Source: Bin94 sp965215535
GTDB taxonomy: Bacteria; Gemmatimonadota; Gemmatimonadetes; Longimicrobiales; Gaopeijiaceae
Length of the DNA stretch: 64,000 bases
Reading direction: 5' to 3'
Assembly (NCBI GenBank): GCA_965215535.1
Contig: OZ244063.1
Coordinates: 2,108,001-2,172,000 of the forward strand
The notes beneath the pieces were generated by a model. That model saw only the letters and a program-made list of their open reading frames with translations. It was not told where the DNA came from and searched no databases. Positions 51,407-60,165 of this stretch are shown piece by piece; position 1 is the first letter of the stretch; the number at the start of each line of letters is the position of its first letter. The translations under genes were made by a program, and so were the position numbers.

Positions 51407-52564
51407 ATGCACCAACCGGATTTCCCCGCACCCCTTCCCCAAGGCATTCTTCGCTCTGCAATCCTGCTGACGTTGTTGCCCATGCCCGTGCAGATGGCGG
51501 CGCAGAGCGAACCTCGACCCACGATGATCGCGCCCTGCGAAAAGGAGTGCGGAATCACCCTGGAACTCGAGATGGAGTACGGCGCCGACACCGGTCCCGG
51601 GATGATCGACCTGGCCGGATTCGTCCGGGCATACCGCGACCCGTCGGGGCGGACATACATAACCGGCGACCCGATCGACAATGTCCTGGTCTTCGGACCC
51701 GACGGGGCGTTTCTCCGGCGGATCGGACGGCGCGGCTCCGGTCCCGGCGAAATCGGGGCGGGCGCGGCGCTGGTTGTGACGGGCGACGGCGAATTCTCGA
51801 TCCTGGACCGCGGTCGCGGCGTAATTCTGAACTTCGATGTCACGGGTTCGCTTAAGAGCGAAGCCCGCATTCAGGGGTGGACCATGCAGGGCAACCGCAC
51901 CTATGCGTGGAATGGTTCGCGGATCGTCTATATGGCAGATCTGGCGACACCGGATCGCGCCGGCTTCCCCCTGCATGTCGTCAATGTCGAGACCGGCGAA
52001 ATCGAGAGCTCCTTCGGCTCGATTGCCGCCGAGCCCAGTCGCGTCCTGGGCCGCTATCCGGTCGCCGTTCGCCAGGACCGCCAACTCTGGGTCGGCATGG
52101 GGTTCGGCGCGTATGAACTTCGTCTCTGGGAGATGAACCGCCCACTGCGGACATTAAGGCGCGAGGCAGGCTGGTTCCCCGCGTGGGGTCAGGCGGAGCT
52201 TGCACACGATCGTTCGCTCCATGCGCGCGGCGAGCGTCCCATGCCCAGACCCGCGCTCTGGGCGCTTGCCCTGAGTCAATCCGACTCGCTCCTGTGGGTT
52301 CTGGGGTCCGTCGCCGATGCAGACTGGTCCGAGGCCGACCCCTACGACAGCGCAATCATCGACGATCTCTACGACAGCATCGTCGAAGTCCTGGACGTGC
52401 ATGCAAATCGCGTCATCGCCAGCCAGCGCTTCGATCCGGACTACAGCCCGGTCCAGGGCGCAGGGGGACGCTTCGGCAACCTTGTCATCACCGCCAACGG
52501 CTCGCTCCGATACCGGATCTTCCGGGCGCGCCTGGATGCACAAGCCCGAAGTGGAGATGGGTGA
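51407..52564 (+). CDS. Secreted 6-bladed beta-propeller protein
   Basis: This 385-residue protein has a signal peptide (hydrophobic stretch ending PVQMAAQS, near residue 33) and no lipobox. Residues about 60-380 have clear propeller blades, including YRDPSGRTYITGDPIDNVLVF and DGAFLRRIGRRGSGPGEIG-type motifs (shown in part) that match the NHL/6-bladed family. It lies 15 bases after the second propeller gene. Proteins of this type are abundant in Gemmatimonadota and Bacteroidota and are thought to act in ligand binding outside the cell; no ligand can be proposed. Confidence 0.78.
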   Translation: MHQPDFPAPLPQGILRSAILLTLLPMPVQMAAQSEPRPTMIAPCEKECGITLELEMEYGADTGPGMIDLAGFVRAYRDPSGRTYITGDPIDNVLVFGPDGAFLRRIGRRGSGPGEIGAGAALVVTGDGEFSILDRGRGVILNFDVTGSLKSEARIQGWTMQGNRTYAWNGSRIVYMADLATPDRAGFPLHVVNVETGEIESSFGSIAAEPSRVLGRYPVAVRQDRQLWVGMGFGAYELRLWEMNRPLRTLRREAGWFPAWGQAELAHDRSLHARGERPMPRPALWALALSQSDSLLWVLGSVADADWSEADPYDSAIIDDLYDSIVEVLDVHANRVIASQRFDPDYSPVQGAGGRFGNLVITANGSLRYRIFRARLDAQARSGDG

Positions 52565-52672
52565 TTGGAAGAGGACGGGTGGTTTTGTCAGCCACGCCAT
52601 CAGCAAGCCATCAGCAAAACCAGCCCTCCCCGCATTTGCATTCCCCGCCCCCAGCCGCTAATCTGCCCTCCC

Positions 52673-53968
52673 ATGTCTGAACGTGGCACCTCCATCGTCC
52701 TTCGGGATCCGATCTGGAACACGATCCGTCTCGATCGGGTTGCGGTCTCGATCATCGACACCCCTCCCTTCCAGCGGCTGCGCTATATCCGTCAGCTCGG
52801 TCTGGCGCATCTGGTCTATCCCGGGGCCACGCATACCCGCTTCGATCACGCTTTGGGGGTCTATCATCTGGCCGTGCGGGCTCTGCGAATCCTGAAGGCA
52901 AAGGCCCGCCTTCCCGCCGAGGTCTGGGAGGGCGAAGGATTGATCCCCTATGCGGCGCTTCTGCACGACATCGGTCACTATCCCTTTTCACATGCGCTCG
53001 AGGAGCTGGAGAGGGATCGGATCGCCTTCGATCATGAACGGATCAGCGCCCGCTTCTTCGAATCGCCCGAGCTGGAGGAGGCGCTGAAGCCTCTGGGCGA
53101 GGATGCGCCGGCCCGCATCGAGCGCATTATCCGGGGTCAGGGCGGCTGTGCGCTGCGCGGTCTGGTCAGCGGCAGCCTGGATCTGGACAAGATGGAGTAC
53201 CTGCGCCGCGATGCCCGCTTCTGCGGAGTTCCCTACGGCGAGGTCGATGTCGAACGGCTTCTCGAGGGTCTGGCCATTTTGCAGGATCCCGAAACGGGGG
53301 CCTGGGAGGTGGGAATCCGGGCTCGCGCGATGAGCACCCTGGAATCGCTCCTCTTCGCCAAGTATCAGATGTTTCGCAATGTCTACTGGCACCACGCGGT
53401 GCGGGCGGCGACCGGGCTCTACAAGCGAATCGTGGAGTGTGCGGTCGAGGCCGGGCTCCTTGCCCCCGCCGACCTGATCGGACCGACCGACGAACACCTT
53501 CTCTTCGAGCTTGGGCGCCGTGCGCGCAGTACCCCGAACCGGGTGGCGGAGCGGCTGGACCGGCGCTGGCTTCCCGCGCTGCTCGAGCGCAGACTTCCCA
53601 AACGCGCCGCCGAAATTCCGGCCTGGCAGCTCGAGGAACGAATCCTGCCCGCATGGGTAAGCGGAGACACGGCCGAGAAGCGTCGCTGGGAAGACGATGT
53701 GGCAGATGAGTTGGGGCTGGCTCCGGGCGAGGTGATCCTGGATTTTCCCGTTACCCGGGCAATGTTTCAACTGGATCTGCTGGTGGACCGCGAGGGGCAA
53801 ACCATGCGGCTGGGAGAGAGGGGAATTCCGGGGCTGATCGATCTTCCGAAGCTTGCGGAGCAGTTGAACCGTACGGCAAGGGTCCTCAGGCTCTTCACCT
53901 TTGAGCGACGGAGGGTGGATTCCGACTGGTTGCTCGACCGCCTGACCGCGCCGGTGGAGGAGCGATGA
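52673..53968 (+). CDS. HD-superfamily phosphohydrolase (YwfO/dGTPase-like)
   Basis: This 431-residue cytoplasmic protein has the HD-domain metal site: RFDHALG (His59), LLHDIGHYPFSHALE (His98, Asp99 and His102) and a later SGSLDLDKMEYLRRD with the final Asp. The start RDPIWNTIRLDRVAVSIIDTP is typical of the YwfO/SAMHD1-like bacterial group, which hydrolyses dNTPs or related phosphoesters. The start at 52673 is the first ATG matching the family N-terminus. Substrate is not determined by sequence. Confidence 0.9.
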   Translation: MSERGTSIVLRDPIWNTIRLDRVAVSIIDTPPFQRLRYIRQLGLAHLVYPGATHTRFDHALGVYHLAVRALRILKAKARLPAEVWEGEGLIPYAALLHDIGHYPFSHALEELERDRIAFDHERISARFFESPELEEALKPLGEDAPARIERIIRGQGGCALRGLVSGSLDLDKMEYLRRDARFCGVPYGEVDVERLLEGLAILQDPETGAWEVGIRARAMSTLESLLFAKYQMFRNVYWHHAVRAATGLYKRIVECAVEAGLLAPADLIGPTDEHLLFELGRRARSTPNRVAERLDRRWLPALLERRLPKRAAEIPAWQLEERILPAWVSGDTAEKRRWEDDVADELGLAPGEVILDFPVTRAMFQLDLLVDREGQTMRLGERGIPGLIDLPKLAEQLNRTARVLRLFTFERRRVDSDWLLDRLTAPVEER

Positions 53969-54196
53969 GACTTGCAGGACACCTGCGGATCGCTGCCTCC
54001 GTCGATCACGCCGAAAGAGCGCACTGCCGTGCAACCCCGCGGCCGCACATTCGCATCACATCGACACGGGCCGCCCTTGTTGGTTGACAGAACCGGGAAC
54101 AGCTCCCACCTTGAAAGGCTGTACATGCTACAGCCCCGGGATCGGCCCGCACCGACCCATCCCGGAAGCCGAATCGTGCAAGGAGAAAGTACAATC

Positions 54197-55093
54197 ATGG
54201 CCACGAAGAAGCGGCGTCCCCGCAAGAAGAACGTCAACGTTCTCACGGGTTTCGATGCCAGCCTGGACGAGAAGACCGCCCTCGATCAGTATCTGCGAGA
54301 TGTAAGCCGCCACGAGTTGATCACTCCCGAGATGGAGAAGATCCTCGGCGCGCGTGCCCGCAAGGGAGACGAAGAGGCGATCCAGGCGCTTGCCAAGGCG
54401 AATCTGCGCTTCGTCATCAGCGTTGCCAAGAAATATCAGAATCGCGGCGTTTCTCTCACCGACCTGATCCAGGAAGGAAATGTCGGGTTGGTCACCGCAG
54501 CCCGGAAGTTCGATCCCGAGCAGGGGGTGAAGTTCATCTCCTATGCGGTGTGGTGGATTCGTCAGGCGATTCTCGCATCTCTCGCTAATCATGGCCGTCC
54601 GGTACGGGTGCCGCTGAACCGCGCCTCGGATCTGGCCCGCATCTTCCGCGAGAAGGAGCGCCTCAAGCAGGAGCTCGGACGCGACCCCACCAGCCAGGAG
54701 CTCGGCGAGGCCACCCGTCTGACTCCGCAACTGGTCGAGTCTCTGCAAACGCTCAACCATGCCGAGATCCGTCTCGACGCCCCGATTGGCGACAGCGAAG
54801 ATTCACAGCTTGTCGAGCGCTTCATCACCGAAGAGGCGGCCGAGCCCGAGCTGGAGGTCGAAAACAGACTCCTGACCGAGGCGGTGGGCAAGGCGCTGGG
54901 TTCGCTCAATCCCCGCGACGCCAAGGTTCTGCGTCTGTACTTCGGACTCGAGGGCCAGCGCGAGCACACACTCGAGGAGATCGGCAACGTGCTGGGGGTC
55001 ACCCGCGAGCGGATCCGTCAGCTTCGCGACCGGGCGCTGAAGCGGTTGCGCGAGGGCAACAAGGGCAAGGCGCTCAAGTCCTTCGCAGCCTGA
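54197..55093 (+). CDS. RpoD-like sigma factor, paralogue 2
   Basis: This 298-residue sigma-70 factor has a basic N-terminus (MATKKRRPRKKN), then region 1.2 (DQYLRDVSRHELITPEME), regions 2.1-2.4 (NLRFVISVAKKYQNRG, FDPEQGVKFISYAVWWIRQ), region 3 (RLKQELGRDPTSQEL) and the region 4.2 helix-turn-helix (EEIGNVLGVTRERIRQLRDRALKRLR). No long region 1.1 is present, as is usual for the primary sigma of FCB-group bacteria; it may be the main housekeeping factor. An AAGGAGAAAG site precedes the ATG. A second RpoD-like factor is at 29119-29982. Confidence 0.92.
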   Translation: MATKKRRPRKKNVNVLTGFDASLDEKTALDQYLRDVSRHELITPEMEKILGARARKGDEEAIQALAKANLRFVISVAKKYQNRGVSLTDLIQEGNVGLVTAARKFDPEQGVKFISYAVWWIRQAILASLANHGRPVRVPLNRASDLARIFREKERLKQELGRDPTSQELGEATRLTPQLVESLQTLNHAEIRLDAPIGDSEDSQLVERFITEEAAEPELEVENRLLTEAVGKALGSLNPRDAKVLRLYFGLEGQREHTLEEIGNVLGVTRERIRQLRDRALKRLREGNKGKALKSFAA

Positions 55094-55121
55094 TCGACGT
55101 CGCCGGGTTCCGGACAGCGGG

Positions 55122-56096
55122 GTGCGTCCGGAGGCCGAAGGCGTCAGCGCTCTCCGCTGTGGCGGGGGCGGTGCGTTGAAGACCGGTCTCGTCCAGGGCC
55201 AGGTCGTCGAGACCGCAGGGGGCGTGTACCGGGTCCGCACTGCCGAAGCCGGGCGGGTGAATGCCTCGCTCAGGGGCCGGATCAAGCACAGGAGTTCGCA
55301 GAATCGCGTCGTGATTGGCGATTTTGTCGAGGTCGCAGCCGGGGAGGCGGGCGGGGGCGTCATCGAAAAGGTTCTGCCGCGCCGCACCAGCCTCTGGCGC
55401 CGGAGTTCGCGGGCGCATCTTGCGAAGGTGATGGCAGCCAATCTCGACACCCTGCTGGTCGTTGCCTCGGTCGCCGATCCTCCGCCTTCGCACGCTGTCA
55501 TCGACCGCATGCTCGTCATGGGCGAGGCGGCCGGCATGGCCTGCACCCTGGTCCTCAACAAGATCGAACTCGCGCGAGGACTCGCCGCCCTGGAGACGCT
55601 GGGCGAGAGCTACCGGCGGGCGCAGTACCCGGTTCTGGCCGTATCGGCGGTTACGGGCGAGGGCATGGCCGCTCTCGAGGCGCTGATTCGCCGTGGATCG
55701 TCGATCCTGGTGGGGCCGTCGGGGGTGGGCAAGTCATCGCTGCTGAATGCGATTGAGCCCGGCCTGGAGCTCCGTACGCGCACGGTGGGGCGCCGCTCAC
55801 GAATCGGCCGTCACACCACCGTGTCGAGCCGGCTGATTGCGCTCGCCAAGGGTGGTTGGGTCGCCGATACCCCCGGGGTCTCCGATGCCCGGCCCGCGGG
55901 GATCCGGCCTGCGCATCTGGCGTGGTGCTTTGCCGATTTCAGGCCATGGCTGGGGCACTGCCGCTTTAGCGATTGCCTGCACCTTCGCGAGCCGGGATGT
56001 GCGGTGCGACGCGCAGTCGCAGAGGGTCACATTGAGGAGCTGCGGATGGAGAGCTACCGCACCATCCTGGCCGAGTTGCAGGAAAGGGAATTGTGA
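55122..56096 (+). CDS. rsgA: Ribosome small-subunit-dependent GTPase A
   Basis: This protein of up to 324 residues is a circularly permuted GTPase that helps 30S subunit maturation. An OB-fold lies at about residues 25-90; the GTPase motifs come in permuted order, NKIE (G4, near 145), SAVTGEG (G5, near 175), GPSGVGKSS (G1, near 198) and DTPGVSD (G3, near 250). A zinc-binding C-terminal part reads CRFSDCLHLREPGC. The GTG at 55122 gives a leader of doubtful reality; the TTG at 55176 is an alternative start that begins at the OB-fold. Its stop overlaps the next gene (GTGA). Confidence 0.92.
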   Translation: MRPEAEGVSALRCGGGGALKTGLVQGQVVETAGGVYRVRTAEAGRVNASLRGRIKHRSSQNRVVIGDFVEVAAGEAGGGVIEKVLPRRTSLWRRSSRAHLAKVMAANLDTLLVVASVADPPPSHAVIDRMLVMGEAAGMACTLVLNKIELARGLAALETLGESYRRAQYPVLAVSAVTGEGMAALEALIRRGSSILVGPSGVGKSSLLNAIEPGLELRTRTVGRRSRIGRHTTVSSRLIALAKGGWVADTPGVSDARPAGIRPAHLAWCFADFRPWLGHCRFSDCLHLREPGCAVRRAVAEGHIEELRMESYRTILAELQEREL

Positions 56097-57457
56097 AGAG
56101 TCCCTCAAATCCCGGCGATCTGTGGGCCGCCGATGGAGTGCGGGCGCGCAAACTTCTCTGGCTGCCTTCGCTGCTGACCGGGGTGGTGCTGGCGGCCACG
56201 CTGGGAACCGCGGCGGGAATCCTGCTCTACAATGCGCCGGGACTTGGGCGCGCAACCGCCGCACTGCTCGTGGTGAGCGGCATCGCGCTGGTGGCGGGCA
56301 TACGGGTAAGCTTCGCATCGGGCGACTGGGGAGTGGCGGCGATGCGGCGAAGCTGGTGGGGGCTGCTTGGGGCACTGACCTTGGGCGCACTCTTTGTCGT
56401 TGTCTGGGAGCTTGCCGGTGGCTACGGAGCGGTGCCGCTCGCGCAGGGGGCGGGGCTGGCCGTGGTGGCGGCGTTGCCGGCCTGCTTTGCGGGGGGGGTG
56501 TGGGGGCGCATGGCCCTCTTTGCGGCATCGCTGGGGCCGGGCGATGTCCTGCGGGTGCTGCGGGGCGGGGCATTGGGGGCTGCGCTCGGCGCGGTGGCGA
56601 TGATGGAGCTGCTCGGCCGACCGGTCTTCGCGGCCACCGTCATGCTGGGGGCGGCGGTCATGGCCTCGGCCGCCGCGCGCATTCAGGGGTGGCTCTTCGA
56701 TCGGGTGCCGGTGCGGGGTGGAGTGCGCCGGATGCCGGATCGCCCGGAGCTCTGCTTCACGCTATGGCGCACGACCATTCCGGAGCGGTGCGTGCGTCTT
56801 CTGCGCGATGGCGAGAGCGACCGGGTCATCGATCCTGCGCCCCCCGGCGACTGGCGGAGCGCAGTGGCCACCACCCTGAATTCGTCCACGCCCCTGCTTT
56901 TCGTTGGGGTCGGAAGCTGGTTCGCCGCCGGGCGCGACTGCCCGTGGAGGATTCTCGATCCCGACCCTGCTCTGCTCACCCTTGCGGCGGCCGGATTCGA
57001 GTGGACGCCGGAACACCTTGCCGACCCCGAAGAGCCGGGCTCGCTCCTGCAACCGGATGCGGGTGAGGTGGGCGGCGAGGGCCACGACGCTGCAGGGGCC
57101 GGTGTGGGGTTGGGTCAGGTCCAGACCGTGATCGCCGAGTGCGGTGCCTCGACCGCGCTGTGGCAACGCATTCTGGCGCTGCCGGCGGTGGAGCGCATCT
57201 GGCTGGGCGGTCGTGCCGGTGCGGCATTCGCACCTCTGGCCGAGGTCGCGCAGCAGGCGGGGTTTGCCGCAGTTCGGTATCTGGGAACCCGTCCCGGGCA
57301 CGACGGCCCGCCCACTCTTTCCTCCTGCCATCAGGAAGTGTGGCTCTTCGATCGCACCGGCAGCGCTTCCGGGCACTCTGCCGACGCCGCTGCCTCTCTG
57401 CACACCGACCGCCCCATCGTCCTTCCGCGAATGAAGATCGCCGGCCACGACGACTGA
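56093..57457 (+). CDS. Unknown membrane protein with C-terminal soluble domain
   Basis: This 454-residue protein is not recognised. The first half (residues about 25-210) contains six or seven hydrophobic helices rich in Gly and Ala. The second half is soluble and contains alternating alpha/beta segments (PLLFVGVGSWFAAG, QTVIAECGASTALWQRIL, VERIWLGGRAG), which might be a Rossmann-type fold but shows no cofactor motif. The GTG start overlaps the rsgA stop, so the gene may be co-expressed with rsgA. It is convergent with the DUF2723 gene. Confidence 0.6.
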   Translation: MKSPSNPGDLWAADGVRARKLLWLPSLLTGVVLAATLGTAAGILLYNAPGLGRATAALLVVSGIALVAGIRVSFASGDWGVAAMRRSWWGLLGALTLGALFVVVWELAGGYGAVPLAQGAGLAVVAALPACFAGGVWGRMALFAASLGPGDVLRVLRGGALGAALGAVAMMELLGRPVFAATVMLGAAVMASAAARIQGWLFDRVPVRGGVRRMPDRPELCFTLWRTTIPERCVRLLRDGESDRVIDPAPPGDWRSAVATTLNSSTPLLFVGVGSWFAAGRDCPWRILDPDPALLTLAAAGFEWTPEHLADPEEPGSLLQPDAGEVGGEGHDAAGAGVGLGQVQTVIAECGASTALWQRILALPAVERIWLGGRAGAAFAPLAEVAQQAGFAAVRYLGTRPGHDGPPTLSSCHQEVWLFDRTGSASGHSADAAASLHTDRPIVLPRMKIAGHDD

Positions 57458-57490
57458 ATCCGTTCATCCTTCCGGCTCCTGCGCACGCCG

Positions 57491-57520
57491 CCCTTCTCAC
57501 TTGTCCGCCAGGGTGAAGGG
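57491..57520. terminator. Candidate hairpin between convergent genes
   Basis: CCCTTC-T-CAC and GTG-AAGGG can pair across a 12-base loop between the convergent stops at 57457 and 57573. There is no T-tract on either side, so termination is plausible but weak evidence. Confidence 0.3.
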
Positions 57521-57572
57521 TTGGACATGCGTTGACATTCCCCACCGAAGTGGTTCCGGGAACCTCTGGACG

Positions 57573-59951
57573 CTACCCTCCGCCCCCTTCGCCGATTTCC
57601 TCGACCGGCAGTGATCCCAGCACGCTCCACGCATTCCAGCGCTCGCCAAGGCGATCGACCTCGTCCTGGTCGCCCCGCTGCTGTGCATCCTGCAGAAGTC
57701 CCAGATAGAGCCATGCATAATAGTTGGGAATGCCGATTGTGGAATAATCCGGCCAGAAGCTCCATTCATCCGGAATTCCGGTTCGGTGCATAAACACCTC
57801 GTCGGCCAGCAACCGCGATCGCTCAATGTCGATCCAGGGTCCGATGACTCCGCTATAGGCCGAAGCGACCTGATTGGCGACCACGCCCCGGTCGGCCAGC
57901 TCGTCGGGATCGCCCGGCCAGAGCCGAAAGGCCAGCCCCTGTCGAATGATGTGGGGACGGAGCCCGAACGTTGAAGCCGCCGAACCGCTCGATGCAAAGT
58001 ATATGGGGCGATCGCCGAGCGAATGACGGATCGACAACAACACAAATTGTTGCCATGGGAGAAGCGACTGTCCCCTTGCCACCCTTGCCACAATGGGTCC
58101 CAGATCGATCTGCATATCCTGATCGATGCGGGGCATTGAACGCACAATCTGCTCGATTGTCGGGTCGTCGAGCGTCTCCGGATAGATCGATGTCCGTGGG
58201 GGGCGCACCGGCTCGCTCAGCAGGATTGCCCTCTTGCCCACTGCCGCCGCCTCGGCCGGGTCGTGGGTGTAGATGGCGTCGGTGTTTTCAGCTGTATAGG
58301 GCCGCTGACAGAGAATTCGGGTCGGATCGTCGTCGGGATCCTCGTCCGGGCCGCAGGGACCGGTCAGATCGCGCAACTGGCGCACATACCAGGGCGTGTT
58401 GAGATACGAGGTCACCGCCACGGTCACATCGCGCCGGATCCCTTCGACCTCCTGCAGGTACCAGAGCGGAAAGGTGTCGTTGTCGCCATTGGTAAAGAGC
58501 AGGCCGTACGGCTCGACGCTCATCAGCAGATTGTAGGCCCAGTCCCGCGCGGCATAATCCTGTGCACGGCTGGCCCGCGAATAGTTGAACACCAGTGGAA
58601 TCAGCGCCAGGAGCAACACCGGCGAACACCAGCGCAATCCCAGTCCCGAAAGCCGCGCGAGCCGCTGCCAGAGCGCCACAATGCCAATGCCCGCAATCAC
58701 CCCCCAGAGCGAAAACCCGACCACAAAGAAGTAGTCGCGTTCGCGCACCTCCGATTCCCCCTCGAAGGAAAAGCCGTAGCGAAAGTTGAGATAGACAATC
58801 AGCCCCAGCGACAATACCCCGAAGAGAGAAACAATATAGGCCCAACTGACCGGATCGCGCCGGTAGTGTTCGATCAGGCCATAGATGCCAAGCGCAACAA
58901 AGAGCACCGTAAGAGGAATGCGCGCCCGCCCGAAGAGCACATCGGAGGCCGAGAGACTGCGCCCCCACTGCCAGTCCAGATACTGCAGCCAGTTGTCGAT
59001 CTGCGCGCGGAATGGGGCCTGTCGGGGCAGAAGAGGGGGTTTGCTGTACTGGTCGCGCCGCAGCGCCGAAGAAAGATTGTCGCACCCGGCGTTGCCATAG
59101 GTCGCCACGCTGACAATGGCCGAACCGATGGTTTCGCAGGTGGGGGCCGCCTCGTTGATGATCGGATCCAGACCGGAGCGCACTGGCAGGAAGAGGTGAA
59201 CGCTGAGCCCGACAAGAACGACGGGAACGCCGAAGAGATAGATGCGGGGGTTCAGCAGCGTGCGCGGATGCACCAGAAGGACAAGAACCAGAAGCGCCGG
59301 AGCCGCCAGGAAGGCCATCAGGTGATTGCCGACCGAGAGCGCCAGGATAAAGATCATGAGAACGAGCAGGTTGTCGTCGCGACCGCGCCCCAGCCGCTCG
59401 CGCCAGCGACAGGAGAACCAGGAGAGCAGCGCAATCGTGAAGAGCGAAACCGTATAGACCTTTTCATTCACATTGGACTGGTTCCAGACCGTGAAGGCGG
59501 TGGCACCGACCAGGGCCGCTGCGGTGGCGCCGACCTTGCGGAAGAGCGCGCTCTCGGAGAAGAAGCCCAGAACGTGGTGGACGACGAGGAACCAGAGCCC
59601 GTGCGCGAGTGCGCCCATGAGCGCCGAAAAGAGATTGACGCGAACCGCGGTCGAGAGGCCGAAGGGTTCGAGGAGGATCTCCCAGGTGCGGGCCAGCAGG
59701 ACAAAGAGCGGATTTCCGGGCGGGTGGGGGATTCCCAGGATATGCGCGGTGGCGATGTATTCGCTGGCATCCCAGAAGGCGGTGGTGCGGGCCAGGGTGG
59801 CCGCATAGAGAATCCCGACTGCAAGCGCCACGGCTCCGGCCCAGATGTAGGGCGGTCGGGCGGTCGGCGTCCCCTGCGAGGGGCCGGAAGAGGGCGGGCC
59901 GGGGCGACGGGATCCCGGGCTCGGGGTTGGCAGATTAGCTTTCGAGTCCAT
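57573..59951 (-). CDS. DUF2723 polytopic membrane protein (O-mannosyltransferase/TMEM260-like)
   Basis: This 792-residue inner-membrane protein has about ten N-terminal helices and a long C-terminal soluble part. The signature DASEYIATAHILGIPHPPGNPL at residues 61-82 (acidic pair in the first loop plus an HPPG motif, shown split here) is that of DUF2723, whose eukaryotic homologue TMEM260 is an O-mannosyltransferase; the acidic residue is where GT-C enzymes bind the lipid-linked sugar. Such proteins are characteristic of the FCB group. The ATG at 59951 is chosen; the frame extends to 60269, overlapping trpE on the other strand, without coding character. A TATATATT lies about 20 bases upstream and may be its -10 box. 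Confidence 0.85.
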   Translation of the reverse strand: MDSKANLPTPSPGSRRPGPPSSGPSQGTPTARPPYIWAGAVALAVGILYAATLARTTAFWDASEYIATAHILGIPHPPGNPLFVLLARTWEILLEPFGLSTAVRVNLFSALMGALAHGLWFLVVHHVLGFFSESALFRKVGATAAALVGATAFTVWNQSNVNEKVYTVSLFTIALLSWFSCRWRERLGRGRDDNLLVLMIFILALSVGNHLMAFLAAPALLVLVLLVHPRTLLNPRIYLFGVPVVLVGLSVHLFLPVRSGLDPIINEAAPTCETIGSAIVSVATYGNAGCDNLSSALRRDQYSKPPLLPRQAPFRAQIDNWLQYLDWQWGRSLSASDVLFGRARIPLTVLFVALGIYGLIEHYRRDPVSWAYIVSLFGVLSLGLIVYLNFRYGFSFEGESEVRERDYFFVVGFSLWGVIAGIGIVALWQRLARLSGLGLRWCSPVLLLALIPLVFNYSRASRAQDYAARDWAYNLLMSVEPYGLLFTNGDNDTFPLWYLQEVEGIRRDVTVAVTSYLNTPWYVRQLRDLTGPCGPDEDPDDDPTRILCQRPYTAENTDAIYTHDPAEAAAVGKRAILLSEPVRPPRTSIYPETLDDPTIEQIVRSMPRIDQDMQIDLGPIVARVARGQSLLPWQQFVLLSIRHSLGDRPIYFASSGSAASTFGLRPHIIRQGLAFRLWPGDPDELADRGVVANQVASAYSGVIGPWIDIERSRLLADEVFMHRTGIPDEWSFWPDYSTIGIPNYYAWLYLGLLQDAQQRGDQDEVDRLGERWNAWSVLGSLPVEEIGEGGGG

Positions 59952-60165
59952 GACAGTCACGAAATATATACTCCTGATCGTCCGTGGATACGATCGAGCA
60001 CGCGCCGGACGCTGCGCAAAACGCCGGGTCGGCCGGGTTGTTGCCTGGTGTGGGCAGGGGTGGCGCGAAGACCGGAGCGCCATGCCCGGCATGGATACAG
60101 CGCCCGTTCGGCTCTCGCCTGATCGTTCTCCATGACCTGACGGTACGGGAAGGTAGTCGAATCCA

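Noticed and set aside
54084..54112. TTGACA at 54084 as the -35 box of the sigma factor 2 gene
   Set aside because: With 16-18 bases spacing the following hexamers (around CACCTT) do not resemble a -10 box.
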